Origin: an uncultured Campylobacter sp.
GTDB taxonomy: Bacteria > Campylobacterota > Campylobacteria > Campylobacterales > Campylobacteraceae
Assembly: GCF_938045405.1 (NCBI RefSeq)
Contig: NZ_CALIMW010000250.1
Coordinates: 1-38,248, forward strand
Length of the DNA: 38,248 bases
Reading direction: 5' to 3'
The notes beneath the pieces were generated by a model. The model worked only from the letters and a program-made list of their open reading frames with translations, made no database searches and was not told the origin of the DNA. The translations under genes were made by a program, and so were the position numbers. How positions within the stretch are numbered: the stretch's first letter is position 1; each line of letters begins with the position of its first letter. Positions 17,015-25,975 of the stretch are shown here, piece by piece.

Positions 17015-18214
17015 ATGTATCTATTTACCAGCGAGGTTGTAAGCCCCGGTCATCCGGATAAGTGCGCCGATATTATCGCAGACAGCATCGTGGATGAAAT
17101 TTTAAAACAAGATCCCAACGGGCGCGTCGCGGCGGAGGTTTTCATCGCGGGCAAACACGTAGTAATCGGCGGCGAAGTAAACGCCAAGATCGATTTTACC
17201 CACGACGATTACCGCCACATCGTAAAGGGCGCGCTTAGCGAGATCGGTTACAACGACAACCCTCATTTTACGCGCGCGCAGTGCCTGCACCCGCAAGATC
17301 TGCAAGTGGACGTATTTTTAAACCAGCAAAGCCCCGACATCAACCAAGGCGTCGATCAAGAGGGCGGCGAGATCGGAGCGGGAGATCAGGGCATAATGTT
17401 CGGCTTTGCAAGCTGCGAAACGAAAAATTTTATGCCGGCGGCGATCACCTACGCGAGGCTTCTTTGCGATCACGTTTATGCCTACGCAAAGTCTCATCCT
17501 AACGAGCTTGGCGTCGATATTAAGACGCAGGTTACGGTCGATTACGGCACGAAGAGCAATTTTGAGGAGTGCAAACCACAAAGCATCCATACGATCGTGG
17601 TTTCCGCGCCATGCGTCGAAAGTATGAGTATCGAGCGCGTCCGAGATCTGATCGGAAATTTGATCGATTCGGCGGGGCTTCCGAAGGAGCTTTACGACAA
17701 AAGCAAAACGATCATCTACATCAATCCGACCGGCCGCTACGTAAATCACAGCTCACTTCACGACAGCGGCCTAACGGGACGCAAACTGATCGTAGATAGC
17801 TTCGGCGGCTACAGTCCGATCGGCGGCGGCGCTCAAAGCAGCAAGGACTACACTAAGGTCGATCGCAGCGGGCTTTATGCGGCGCGCTATATCGCCAAAA
17901 ATATCGTCGCGGCAGGGCTTGCGAAAAAATGCATCGTCCAGCTCAGTTACGCAATCGGCGTCGCAAAGCCCGTCAGCGTCAGCGTCGATTGTATGGGGAC
18001 AAATTTAGGCGCGGCTGGCGACGATGGGCTATCTGCTTTCGTGCTTGAAAAATTCCCGCTCACGCCGCGCTGGATCATCGATAAATTCGGTCTTGATCGC
18101 CCCGGCAAAGGAAGCTTTCTCTACGCCGACGTCGCCGCACGCGGACAGGTCGGAAACGACGAGTACCCGTGGGAGCAGCTCGATAGCGTCGAGCTTTTTA
18201 AGGTTTTGAAATAA
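17015..18214 (+). CDS. metK: MetK, S-adenosylmethionine synthetase
   Basis: MetK makes S-adenosylmethionine from methionine and ATP. N-terminal SEVVSPGHPDKCADIIADSI, the hexapeptide-type motif GAGDQGIMFGFA (about 121-132) and the P-loop-like GGGAQSSKDYTKVDRSG are all present. Length 399 aa is typical. The ATG has TTAGGAGCAGAT upstream. It is the first plus-strand gene and is transcribed alone, divergently from sstT. No SAM riboswitch-like structure is seen in the short leader. Confidence 0.96.
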   Translation: MYLFTSEVVSPGHPDKCADIIADSIVDEILKQDPNGRVAAEVFIAGKHVVIGGEVNAKIDFTHDDYRHIVKGALSEIGYNDNPHFTRAQCLHPQDLQVDVFLNQQSPDINQGVDQEGGEIGAGDQGIMFGFASCETKNFMPAAITYARLLCDHVYAYAKSHPNELGVDIKTQVTVDYGTKSNFEECKPQSIHTIVVSAPCVESMSIERVRDLIGNLIDSAGLPKELYDKSKTIIYINPTGRYVNHSSLHDSGLTGRKLIVDSFGGYSPIGGGAQSSKDYTKVDRSGLYAARYIAKNIVAAGLAKKCIVQLSYAIGVAKPVSVSVDCMGTNLGAAGDDGLSAFVLEKFPLTPRWIIDKFGLDRPGKGSFLYADVAARGQVGNDEYPWEQLDSVELFKVLK

Positions 18215-18221
18215 AATTTTA

Positions 18222-18243
18222 CGCTTTGCAGTAGCGCCTTTTT
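18222..18243 (+). terminator. Weak intrinsic terminator after metK
   Basis: CGCT/AGCG arms with a 7-nt loop are followed by CCTTTTT, starting 8 bp after the metK stop. The stem is short, so this is a modest candidate. Confidence 0.3.
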
Positions 18244-18782
18244 AGCTTACGACATTCGCTAGGCTTGCAGCAGCGAGCCTAGCTCAATATTCTACGCGGC
18301 TTTTGCATGCCGCATAGTTTTATCGCATCCCAAAAAATAGCGTTGCGGCAAAATTCTGTATCAAAATTCTAAGCAGTGGAATTTAAGAGTTTTCGCAGGT
18401 AGAATCGAATTTTAAAATTTTAAGCCTAACTCGCGCAAAATTTTAAAATTGGCGCGGTGAAATTCCAAGGCTGAGCCCGTCTAGTTTAGTGATAAATTCT
18501 AACTAGAGCAGGCTTTAAAAAAATTTACATGCAAGCTTTTAAATTTGCAATCGCTTAAAATGAAATTTGACCTATAAAATTTTTTCTAACGCGCTTTGTA
18601 CTTAATATCCGAAAGACAAAATTTTAAATTCTCCTTACTTGTGATATTTAAGCGTGTAGATTTTAAAATTTTGCATTCTATTTGAAGTTCACTGCTTTAT
18701 ACAGCAAGAAAACCCAAAGCAAATTTCATTTAAAAGCGGTATCGGCAAGACAGAAACATTAAAATTTTAAAATGTGGAATTT

Positions 18783-18959
18783 ATGAACGCTGCTAATTTA
18801 AAATCTCAGATTGGCACGCTTCGCCAAAGCTCTGCTACCAACGATGCGAATGAATTAAAAAGTAAGATTAATTCGCCTCGCTCAATGTCGCCCGCGAACG
18901 AGCACGGCGGAATATCAAGCTTAAATAACGCAAAAGATAAAAGAATAAAGCAAAAATAG
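18783..18959 (+). CDS. Small ORF, 58 aa, hydrophilic, unknown
   Basis: The ATG at 18783 has only a GGA triplet upstream; a GTG three codons earlier is also possible. The peptide is hydrophilic, rich in N, S, K and A (MNAANLKSQIGTLRQSS...), and ends with a basic tail. It has no hydrophobic segment and no recognised family. It stands alone in a long non-coding stretch, so it may be a relic or chance. Confidence 0.3.
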   Translation: MNAANLKSQIGTLRQSSATNDANELKSKINSPRSMSPANEHGGISSLNNAKDKRIKQK

Positions 18960-19281
18960 AAGGGGCTTGGAGCTTGATAAAATTCTAGCCTTGTGCGGCG
19001 GCGACCGAGTGGCTTTTAAACTAGGCTTTAAACGCAGTGATACAAATTACACGCCTTAACTTAAATGCTAAGAGGCGATAAAATTTCATCGCCGCTTTCA
19101 TAAATTAAAATTTTAAAGATACACCCGAGCTACGCAGCTGCAATAAGCAAATCACCTGCATTTTAATCGCCCGCGCCTCGCCTAAATTGCCTAAATTGCC
19201 GATCAAATTTAAGCCGCATACACCTTTATCTGGCGCTTAGTTTAGCCGCGCGGCATAAAAACGCAGCTAAAAAGCGAAGCA

Positions 19282-20466
19282 CTATTTCGTCTGATTATCC
19301 TCGTTTTTTGGGGCGGCAGTGCTTGCATTTATCTCGCTGGCTGCGCTATTTACGGGCTCAGGAACAGAGATTTTTTTCACCGAAGCGGTGAAATTCTGCT
19401 CGGCTTCAACGTCGCCCGTTTTTTCGATATATGTAAAATCGCCCATCTTCGTCCACGTTCTAGCTTTAGCTAAAAACGCCTTTTGGCTCTCCCAAATCTC
19501 TTTGAAATCGGGATTTTTCTCGCTTTCTTCGGCTAAAATTTCATCCGTCGCCTTGCGAAGCGCACGCATAATTTCAGGCGAAAAAGAGCGAATCTGAACG
19601 TTCGGATATTTCTTTTTGATCTCGTCCCAAATTATTACGTTTTTATAAAACGTCTCGTTTTCTGCGTATTCGCGCGCCTTTGCGATAGAGGCTTCCAGGA
19701 TATTTTGCAAATCCTTAGGAAGCTTCTGCCAAGTTTGTAGATTTATCACTATCTGCTGCTCGCTAGCGGGTTCTTGCCATCCCGTATAATAGTAATTTGC
19801 GACCTTGTGAAAGCCTAGAGGTATATCAAAGCTAGGACTTGCCCACTCGACCGCATCGATGGTGCCCATCTCTAGTGCCATATATAGCTCACCTACCGGT
19901 ATCGTAGCGACTGCGACGCCAAGGCGGCTCATAACCTCCCCGCCAAAGCTTGGAATTCTAAATTTAAGCCCTTTTAGATCGTCTAGCGTATTAATCTCTT
20001 TTTTAAACCAGCCACCCATCTGCATGCCGCTATTTAGGATATTAAAGACCTTTAGATTGCTTTTAGCATAGAATTTATCCGCTAGCTCCTTGCCTCCGCC
20101 GAAGTAATACCAAGCGTGCTGTTCGTCTTTCGTCATACCAAAAGGCACGGTCGTAAACAGCATATTCGCGCTATTTTTGCCTTTATAATAGTAGCTCGCA
20201 GTATAGCCTAAATCGTATTGTCCGTTTTTGACCATATCATAGATCGCAAAAGGTGCTTTATGTTTGCTAGGCGCGTCGATGCTGATTTTCAGCCTGCCAT
20301 CAGACATACTATCTGCAAGATCTGCCATACGCTTGGCGACATCGCCTACGATAGGCATACTAAGCTCGTAAGTCTGAGCTAGCTTAAGGCGATAAACTTT
20401 CTTATCTGCGCCCCACAGCGACGTGGCTATAATCAAACTTAATCCGACAAGAATCGATTTTTTCAT
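19282..20466 (-). CDS. TRAP transporter solute-binding receptor, DctP family (orphan)
   Basis: This is the periplasmic substrate-binding subunit of a tripartite ATP-independent periplasmic transporter. A signal peptide (MKKSILVGLSLIIATSLWGA) precedes the fold. The core LKGLKFRIPSFGGEVMSRLG holds the conserved Arg that binds a carboxylate, and GELYMALEMGTIDAVEWASP matches the TakP-like branch, suggesting an organic or keto acid ligand. The C-terminal 40 residues are an extra Ala/Ser/Glu/Asn-rich tail. No DctQ or DctM membrane genes are nearby, so the partner must lie elsewhere or be lost. The start has GGGAG before ATG. It is divergent from mqo, which would fit a shared C4-acid theme. Confidence 0.85.
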   Translation of the reverse strand: MKKSILVGLSLIIATSLWGADKKVYRLKLAQTYELSMPIVGDVAKRMADLADSMSDGRLKISIDAPSKHKAPFAIYDMVKNGQYDLGYTASYYYKGKNSANMLFTTVPFGMTKDEQHAWYYFGGGKELADKFYAKSNLKVFNILNSGMQMGGWFKKEINTLDDLKGLKFRIPSFGGEVMSRLGVAVATIPVGELYMALEMGTIDAVEWASPSFDIPLGFHKVANYYYTGWQEPASEQQIVINLQTWQKLPKDLQNILEASIAKAREYAENETFYKNVIIWDEIKKKYPNVQIRSFSPEIMRALRKATDEILAEESEKNPDFKEIWESQKAFLAKARTWTKMGDFTYIEKTGDVEAEQNFTASVKKISVPEPVNSAASEINASTAAPKNEDNQTK

Positions 20467-20494
20467 ATACTACTCCCAAAATGAAATGGTGCGA

Positions 20495-20508
20495 ATTTTA
20501 TATAAAAT
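20495..20508. promoter_or_regulatory. Palindromic AT element between dctP and mqo
   Basis: ATTTTATATAAAAT is a perfect 14-bp palindrome in the 121-bp divergent gap, 29 bp upstream of the dctP ATG. On the minus strand it supplies a good -10 (TATAAA) for dctP; the symmetry also allows an operator role. mqo more likely uses TATAACT near 20525. Confidence 0.4.
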
Positions 20509-20587
20509 CATCTAAATTCACGCTTTTATAACTAGCTTTTAAGCGAAATTTTCGCACAATTGCAGCCAAATTCGATAAGGAAAGGGC

Positions 20588-21934
20588 ATGCAAGAAAAAC
20601 ATTACGACGTAATCATCATAGGCGGCGGTATCACGGGCAGCGCGTTAGCATATGTATTGGCAGAATTTAGCGGGATCAAAAATATCGCTCTACTTGAAAA
20701 ATACGAAGGGCTTGCGACGCTAAATTCTAAAGCCAGCGCAAACTCTCAGACGATTCATTGCGGCGACATCGAGACCAACTACGACCTGCAAAAAGCAGCA
20801 GAAGTCAAGCGCAAGGCGGATATGATCGTGAAATATTGCCAAAAGCACGGATATGAGAATAAATTTTTATTTCAGGGGCAGAAAATGGCTCTTGGCGTGG
20901 GCGAAAGCGAGGTAGAGCTAATTAAAGAGCGCTTTGAGAAATTTAAAGAGCTTTATCCGTATCTGCAGCTTTTTGACAAGGAAGAGCTCAAAAAAATCGA
21001 GCCCAAGCTAGTTTTTGACGGACGCGGCGAGGAGCGAGCGGAGGATATCGTCGCAATGGGCGTGCAATCGGGAGTTTACACGACGATCGATTACGGCGCG
21101 ATGGCGAATTCCTTCGTACAAAACGCTAAAAACGTGGATGGCAAAACCTGCGATCTGTACCTAAACACCGAAGTGCAAAACATCACTAAAGTAGGCGATA
21201 AGTTCTATATCCGCACCGCAAATAGACTCTCGCTAAGCGCTGATTTCGTAGTCGTAGATGCGGGCGCCCACTCGCTGTGGCTAGCGCACAAAATGGGGCT
21301 GGGACAGGATCTCAGCACGATTTGCATCGCGGGCAGCTTCTATCTAACCAAGCAAAAGCTTCTAAACGGCAAGGTTTACATGGTGCAAAACCCAAAGCTT
21401 CCATTTGCCGCGCTTCACGGCGACCCAGATTTACTCGCAGACGGCTGCACGAGATTTGGCCCTACCGCGCTTACGATGCCGAAGCTCGAGCGCTACAAGG
21501 GCTGTCGTTCGGTGCCGGAATTTTTTCAATCATTAAATTTTGACATGGACGTAGCCAAGGTCATTTGGCAAAATTTTGGCGATAGCGAGGTAAGGGACTT
21601 CTTAATCCGCAATATAGGCTTTGAGATACCGATTTTAGGTAAAAAGCTTTTCGTCAAAAATGCGCGCAAGATCATACCTAGCATCCGCGAGGAGGATATT
21701 TATTATGCCAAGGGCTTTGGCGGCGTGCGCCCACAAGTAATCTCACACTCGCAAAAAAAGCTGCTTTTAGGCGAAGCTAGAATAGGTGAAAATCCGGGGA
21801 TTATCTTTAATATGACCCCAAGCCCCGGCGCTACGAGCTGCCTAGGCAACGCACTTCGCGACGCAAAAAGTGCCTGCGAATATTTGGGAGTGAGCTTTGA
21901 TGATGCAAAATTTGACGCGGAAATGATGCAATAA
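20588..21934 (+). CDS. mqo: Malate:quinone oxidoreductase
   Basis: Mqo is a membrane-associated FAD enzyme that oxidises malate to oxaloacetate and passes electrons to the quinone pool. The N-terminal FAD motif IIIGGGITGSALAYVLAE (about 9-26) and the acidic ribose-binding LLEKYEG are present. RFGPTALTMPKLER and a C-terminal GATSCLGNALRDAK glycine region complete the fold. Length 448 aa is typical of the Campylobacter/Helicobacter form. The start has AAGGAAAGGGC upstream. pyk follows after a 286-bp gap rich in RAATTY repeats; the same mqo-pyk pair occurs in C. jejuni (Cj0393c-Cj0392c, recalled). Confidence 0.9.
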   Translation: MQEKHYDVIIIGGGITGSALAYVLAEFSGIKNIALLEKYEGLATLNSKASANSQTIHCGDIETNYDLQKAAEVKRKADMIVKYCQKHGYENKFLFQGQKMALGVGESEVELIKERFEKFKELYPYLQLFDKEELKKIEPKLVFDGRGEERAEDIVAMGVQSGVYTTIDYGAMANSFVQNAKNVDGKTCDLYLNTEVQNITKVGDKFYIRTANRLSLSADFVVVDAGAHSLWLAHKMGLGQDLSTICIAGSFYLTKQKLLNGKVYMVQNPKLPFAALHGDPDLLADGCTRFGPTALTMPKLERYKGCRSVPEFFQSLNFDMDVAKVIWQNFGDSEVRDFLIRNIGFEIPILGKKLFVKNARKIIPSIREEDIYYAKGFGGVRPQVISHSQKKLLLGEARIGENPGIIFNMTPSPGATSCLGNALRDAKSACEYLGVSFDDAKFDAEMMQ

Positions 21935-21939
21935 AGAGG

Positions 21940-22165
21940 AATTTTTAAAATTTCGCTCGGGCAAGAATTTTAAAATTTTACTTCGGCGAGGATTTTAGAA
22001 TTTTGCTTGCGCTTCACATATATAGAGAGTTTTAAAATTTCATTCAAACGCGAATTTTTAGAATTTAACCTGCACTGCAAGTTATGAAATTTTAAAATTT
22101 CGCCGTGCCGTAGAATTCTAAAATTCCTTCGTCTAGCGAATTTTAAAATTTAGAAATTTCAAAAT
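21940..22165. repeat. Array of eight GAATTTTAAAATTTC-like units before pyk
   Basis: Eight imperfect copies of GAATTTTAAAATTTC (or a close variant such as GAATTCTAAAATTCC) stand in a row, mostly 25-27 bp apart with two longer gaps (34 and 38 bp), separated by unrelated GC-richer spacers. Each unit is a near-palindrome holding two RAATTY hexamers. I count about twenty RAATTY sites in the gap. The spacers are not conserved, so this is not a CRISPR array. Confidence 0.7.
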
Positions 22166-22220
22166 TTTGCGCAAAATTTCGCCTAATGCGGCGATAAATT
22201 TTAAATTTAAAGGAGAAAAG

Positions 22221-23678
22221 ATGCTTAAAAAAACCAAAATCCTAGCGACCATCGGGCCCGCGAGTGACAGCGAGGAGATGATGAGCGCGATGGTAAAGGC
22301 GGGCTGCAATGCCTTTAGGATGAACTTCAGCCACGGCACGCACGAGTATCACGAGGCAAATTTAAACAAAATCCGCGCCGTAGAAAAGAGCCTGGGCGTG
22401 CGTATAGGCGTCTTTCAGGACATCAGCGGCCCAAAGATCCGCGTCGGCAAACTCGAGGAAAATTTTAAACTAAAAACGGGCGATAAAATCACCTTCCTTC
22501 CTCGCGAAATAATCGGCAAAAAGAGCGCGGAAGGCGAATACGAGCTGTGTATCAACCACCCAGAAATTTTGCCGCTGATGAAAGCAGGCGAGTTTATCTA
22601 CCTCTACGACGGCTCGATCCGCGCCAAAGTAGTCGCGGTAAGCGAGCAAGGCGTGCGAGCGGTGCTCGAAAACGACGGTTTTTTAAGCTCGAATAAGGGG
22701 GTGAACTTCCCAAACACCCGCCTAAATATCGACGTCATCACGCAAAAAGACCTCGAGGATCTGCGCTGGGGCGCGGCGCACGGCGTAAATTTCGTAGGCA
22801 TCTCCTTCGTGCAGTCGCAAAACGACATCCTGCGCGTGCGCGAAATTTTAAACTCGCTAGGCTCAAAAGCTAAAATTTACGCCAAGATCGAGAAATTCGA
22901 CGCGGTCGAAAATATAGAGCAGATCATCGAAGCAAGCGACGGTATAATGGTCGCGCGCGGAGATCTGGGCATCGAGATGCCGTTTTATGAGATCCCGCGC
23001 ATCCAAAAGCGCATCATAGCTCTTGCCAACGCCCGCTCAAAGCCCGTCATCACCGCCACGCAGATGATGCTTAGCATGACCGAGCACGAGCGCGCCACCA
23101 GAGCCGAGATCAGCGACGTCGCAAACGCCGTACTCGACGGCACCGACGCCGTGATGCTAAGCGAGGAAAGCGCCATCGGCAAAAATCCCGCAGCCGTAGT
23201 CGCCGCGATGAGCGAGACGATCCGCGAGACCGAAAAGATCTATCCTTACGATAAATTTAACGATTACGATTTCTACGACGAGACCGATATGATCACTTCA
23301 AGCACAGCAGCGCTTGCCGCAAGGCTGGGCGCGGGCGCGATACTTTCGATCACGGGCTCGGGGCGCTCGGCGATCAAACTCGCACGCAACCGCGCCAAAA
23401 TCGACATCATCGCAATCGCACACGACGAGCAGACCGCGCACGCGCTAAGTCTCGTGTGGGGCGTAAATCCAGCGATGGTCAAGGAAAAAACGAGCATCAA
23501 CTCGCTGCTCGCACATATCATAAGCGAGGCTCTGCAGCGCGGACTCATCGAAGAAGGCGGCACCTACGTGATGACGGCGGGCTTTCAAAGTGGCCATCCC
23601 GGCAGCACCGACTACATCCGTATCATCAAAAAAGATCAGATAGATTTCTACCGCGACGTGGCGAAAACGGGCTTTTAG
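22221..23678 (+). CDS. pyk: Pyruvate kinase
   Basis: Pyk converts phosphoenolpyruvate and ADP to pyruvate and ATP. Motifs: KTKILATIGPAS at the start, RMNFSHGTHEYHE, the catalytic KIEKFDAVENI, MVARGDLGIEMP and PVITATQMMLSM. The C-terminal domain is full length (total 485 aa). The start is ATG 22221, with AAAGGAGAAAAG upstream; a frame open from 22167 would add 18 residues drawn from the repeat region. Campylobacter lacks phosphofructokinase, so the enzyme more likely serves lower-glycolysis and anaplerotic balance beside mqo; this role is inference. Confidence 0.94.
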   Translation: MLKKTKILATIGPASDSEEMMSAMVKAGCNAFRMNFSHGTHEYHEANLNKIRAVEKSLGVRIGVFQDISGPKIRVGKLEENFKLKTGDKITFLPREIIGKKSAEGEYELCINHPEILPLMKAGEFIYLYDGSIRAKVVAVSEQGVRAVLENDGFLSSNKGVNFPNTRLNIDVITQKDLEDLRWGAAHGVNFVGISFVQSQNDILRVREILNSLGSKAKIYAKIEKFDAVENIEQIIEASDGIMVARGDLGIEMPFYEIPRIQKRIIALANARSKPVITATQMMLSMTEHERATRAEISDVANAVLDGTDAVMLSEESAIGKNPAAVVAAMSETIRETEKIYPYDKFNDYDFYDETDMITSSTAALAARLGAGAILSITGSGRSAIKLARNRAKIDIIAIAHDEQTAHALSLVWGVNPAMVKEKTSINSLLAHIISEALQRGLIEEGGTYVMTAGFQSGHPGSTDYIRIIKKDQIDFYRDVAKTGF

Positions 23679-23778
23679 AGTAAAATTTAAAGCGCAACAT
23701 TAAATTTAGCGGTAAAATTTGAAGTTTTTGAGTCGCAGACCTAGAGAGGTAAAATTTTAAAAATTAGGAAGGAAAACG

Positions 23779-24682
23779 ATGATACCAAGCTACAAAGAGA
23801 TGATGTTTCCGATTTTAAGATTTATCGGCGAGCGCGGCAAGTCAGACAGAAAAGAAATTTTCGAGTTCATTACAAAGCTATAAATTTAACGACGACTAAC
23901 TCTTACAGAGGATACCTAGCGGCATGCTTTTATACGTTAACCGCGCAGGCTGGGCGTTGTCGTATTTTGCGGGCAATAAAGAAGTCGTAAATTTGCCAGG
24001 CGCCAAAAAGCCCGTCAAAAAAACCGGCAGAGGCGTGTACGAGATAACGGATCTTGGCAAACAAATACTAAAAAGTAAAGACGCGCAGGCGAAATTTGAG
24101 GCTTGGTACGATGAAATTTATAAAAACAAAAGCGCGCCGAGCGCCGAAATCTCGCAAACCGCGACGCAAGAAAAGACGCCTAGCGACGTCATCGCCGAGA
24201 CGGCAAACGAGCTCGCACAAAATCTAAAATCTCAAATTTTAGACGAAATTTCGCAAAAAAAGCCGAGCTTTTTTGAGTATTTAGTGGCGCGCTTGCTCGA
24301 AAAAATGGGCTACGGAGTAGGCAGACTAACCAAAAGCGGTGCGGACGGCGGCATAGACGGCATTATAGATGAGGACGAGCTTGGATTATCGCAAATTTAC
24401 GTGCAAGCCAAAAGCTGGCAAGGCGCAGTTTCACGCCCTGAAATTCAAAAGTTCGTCGGCGCGATCTCGGATAAGCAGACCAAAAAGGGCGTATTTATCA
24501 CGACGTCAAAATTTAGCAAAGATGCCAAAGAGTATGCGGCAAACGTGCAAAGTCGCACAGTAGTTTTGATCGACGGCGAGCGGCTGGCGGAGCTGATGAT
24601 AAAATATAAACTCGGCGTGCAAGTGCGGCAAAACATCGAAATTTGCGATATCGACGGCGATTTTTTCGGCGATGAAATTTAA
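23779..24682 (+). pseudogene. mrr: mrr-type restriction endonuclease gene, broken by a frameshift and a nonsense codon
   Basis: An ATG at 23779 (AGGAAGGAAAACG upstream) gives 34 residues of the Mrr N-terminal winged-helix domain (MIPSYKEMMFPILRFIGERG) and stops at 23883. The homology resumes in another frame: ...SYKFNDD, an in-frame TAA at 23897-23899, then LLQRIPSGMLLYVNRAGWAL and on to 24682. At least one indel near 23870 and one nonsense change therefore separate the DNA-binding half from the rest. The C-terminal Mrr catalytic domain is intact in sequence, with GADGGIDGIID and IYVQAKSW carrying the D-x(n)-QxK nuclease motif. Intact Mrr proteins cut modified DNA. A shortened protein from ATG 23924 (252 aa) is possible but would lack most of the winged helix. 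Confidence 0.85.
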
Positions 24683-24721
24683 GCAAAGATAAAATATGTT
24701 TTCAGATTAAGCGCGAACGGA

Positions 24722-24760
24722 AAAATTTAGCTAGACGATCTAAATTATGAGCTAAATTTT
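24722..24760 (+). terminator. Inverted repeat after mrr
   Basis: AAAATTTAGCT and AGCTAAATTTT are perfect 11-bp arms with a 17-nt loop, 40 bp after the mrr stop, and the right arm ends in TTTT. It is AT-rich and could terminate mrr transcripts weakly or simply be a paired RAATTY element. Confidence 0.35.
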
Positions 24761-24902
24761 ACGACTAATGTCGCTTAAATTTATCCGCGTAAAGCGTCGC
24801 GCTGAAGCCGAATCAAAAGAAAATAGAGCCGCACCGCAAAAATTAAAATTCCGCAAAAGCATATTCGTTAAAAATCAAACGCCGCGTCTTAAAATTTCAG
24901 GG

Positions 24903-24908
24903 TATAAT
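24903..24908 (+). promoter_or_regulatory. -10 element of the 24948 gene
   Basis: A consensus TATAAT, 39 bp before the ATG, is preceded by TTAAAATTTCAGGG. The same TTAAAATTTCAG text precedes the -10 elements at 32705 and 33589, so it looks like a recurring promoter module. Confidence 0.65.
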
Positions 24909-24947
24909 TACGAAGCAAATTTACAAAATTTAACCGAAGGAGAGACC

Positions 24948-25649
24948 ATGAAAAAATTTCGCTCACTGCTGCTCTGTGCGGCGGCGGCTGCGACTTTGAG
25001 CGCCCAAAGTGAGGATAAGGTGGAAAAAATCACTTCGATCGACATCTATGTCTCGCCGTTTTATTCGGCCAAGGAGGGCAAGCCCGAATACGTGCACGTT
25101 TACGAGCCGATCGACGATTTGTTGATGAAAAACGACGTGGCGAGTCTAAAAAAGGCGATCAAAATCATCGAGGACGCCCCGGATATGGTCGCTCCGACTA
25201 CGCTGATGACCGTCGCGGCGCGCGCTTATGATCTGGGGCTTAAGGACGACGCGGTGTTTTGGTTCTACGCGGGCAAATACCGCTTCATCTCCTTCGCTTC
25301 GGTAATCGACGTCAGCGGCGCGATGTTTATGGAGACGGTCGAGGCAAATTCCGCTTTCATGCACCTTGCGGGCGACGTGATCAACCCCTACGCATTCTGC
25401 GACATCGACAAGCAACAGATCATAGTCGAAAAGGCGGTCGATTGGGTAAAGGATCATCCATACAAGGCGATATTTTCGGATAAATTCCCATCCATGGCTA
25501 GCGACCGCAAGGCGGCTTTAAAGGAAGTAATAGAAAAGCTCAAAGCCGATCAGCAGAAGCAAAAGCAGTATTTCGCCGATCCAAAAAACAGAGCCGATTA
25601 CATCGCTGAGCGTAAGAAATACCGCACAGACGAGCGCTTCTGCGACTAA
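24948..25649 (+). CDS. Secreted hypothetical protein, 233 aa
   Basis: The start at 24948 follows GAAGGAGAGACC and a consensus promoter, and gives a signal peptide (MKKFRSLLLCAAAAATLSAQ). The frame is open 60 codons upstream but that part is before the promoter. The mature protein is mixed alpha/beta, with FWFYAGKYRF near residue 104 and a lysine/glutamine-rich helix near the C-terminus (EVIEKLKADQQKQKQYF). The arrangement of helices ('ASLKKAIKIIED', 'ARAYDLGLKDDAVFW') resembles a single TPR-like pair, but no family is recognised. It is probably periplasmic and monocistronic, with a hairpin at its stop codon. Confidence 0.7.
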   Translation: MKKFRSLLLCAAAAATLSAQSEDKVEKITSIDIYVSPFYSAKEGKPEYVHVYEPIDDLLMKNDVASLKKAIKIIEDAPDMVAPTTLMTVAARAYDLGLKDDAVFWFYAGKYRFISFASVIDVSGAMFMETVEANSAFMHLAGDVINPYAFCDIDKQQIIVEKAVDWVKDHPYKAIFSDKFPSMASDRKAALKEVIEKLKADQQKQKQYFADPKNRADYIAERKKYRTDERFCD

Positions 25650-25669
25650 ATTTGCGGCTAATTTAGTCG
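25643..25669 (+). terminator. Hairpin overlapping the stop codon of the 24948 gene
   Basis: CGACTAAATT and AATTTAGTCG form a perfect 10-bp stem with a 7-nt loop. The left arm contains the last codon and TAA of the gene. There is no strong T tract after it, so it could be an mRNA 3'-end stabiliser as much as a terminator. Confidence 0.4.
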
Positions 25670-25773
25670 GGCGGGCTTTGCTAGCTTAGCCGCATTTTGC
25701 CTAAATTTCAACTCGCAGGTTAAATTTGGGCAAATTTCAAGCTATGCTTCAAAATAAAATTTAAGGAAAGGGC

Positions 25774-25877
25774 GTGAGCAAAATCTGCTCGGCTTTGCGC
25801 TGATGGAGTTGCGAGACGAGCTGCGTAGGCTGTATAAAAACTACGATCTGATCGATAAGAAATTTTTGCGAGATTAG
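25774..25877 (+). pseudogene. Small gene remnant ending in RDELRRLYKNYDLIDKKFLRD
   Basis: GTG 25774 has a strong AAGGAAAGGGC site but stops after 9 codons. Shifting frame by one base gives a convincing helix-rich C-terminus (NLLGFALMELRDELRRLYKN, then YDLIDKKFLRD) that ends at TAG 25877. This looks like a 35-residue protein, or the tail of a longer one, interrupted by a single indel near 25780. No family is recognised. Confidence 0.3.
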
Positions 25878-25975
25878 GCGGCTTAAAATTTAGCCACTGC
25901 GTCATTCTATCCGCTTTTACACCCTATTCCTCGCCCAAATTTAAACGCATTGCTAGCTCGCAAAGGCGCGCGGCC

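Larger units (their letters stand above)
18215..19281. other. 1.07-kb gap between metK and dctP, mostly non-coding
   Basis: Apart from one small ORF (18783-18959) this interval shows only repetitive AT-rich words: AATTTTAAAATT-type palindromes near 18413, 18440, 18764 and 19105, a direct doublet GCCTAAATT GCCTAAATT near 19180-19200, and a hairpin GGCGAT/ATCGCC at 19074-19093. No tRNA, sRNA with a clear terminator, or gene remnant was recognised. Confidence 0.5.

Noticed and set aside
18960..19060. Possible tRNA-like fold in the metK-dctP gap
   Set aside because: No cloverleaf with a T-loop TTCRA or a CCA-proximal stem could be drawn.
21940..22165. Regularly spaced repeats as a CRISPR array
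   Set aside because: The repeats are short, imperfect and AT-only, the spacers are 9-24 bp and uneven, and no cas gene is near.
24768..24947. Upstream extension of the 24948 gene
   Set aside because: The extension lies before a consensus TATAAT and would bury the signal peptide inside the protein.
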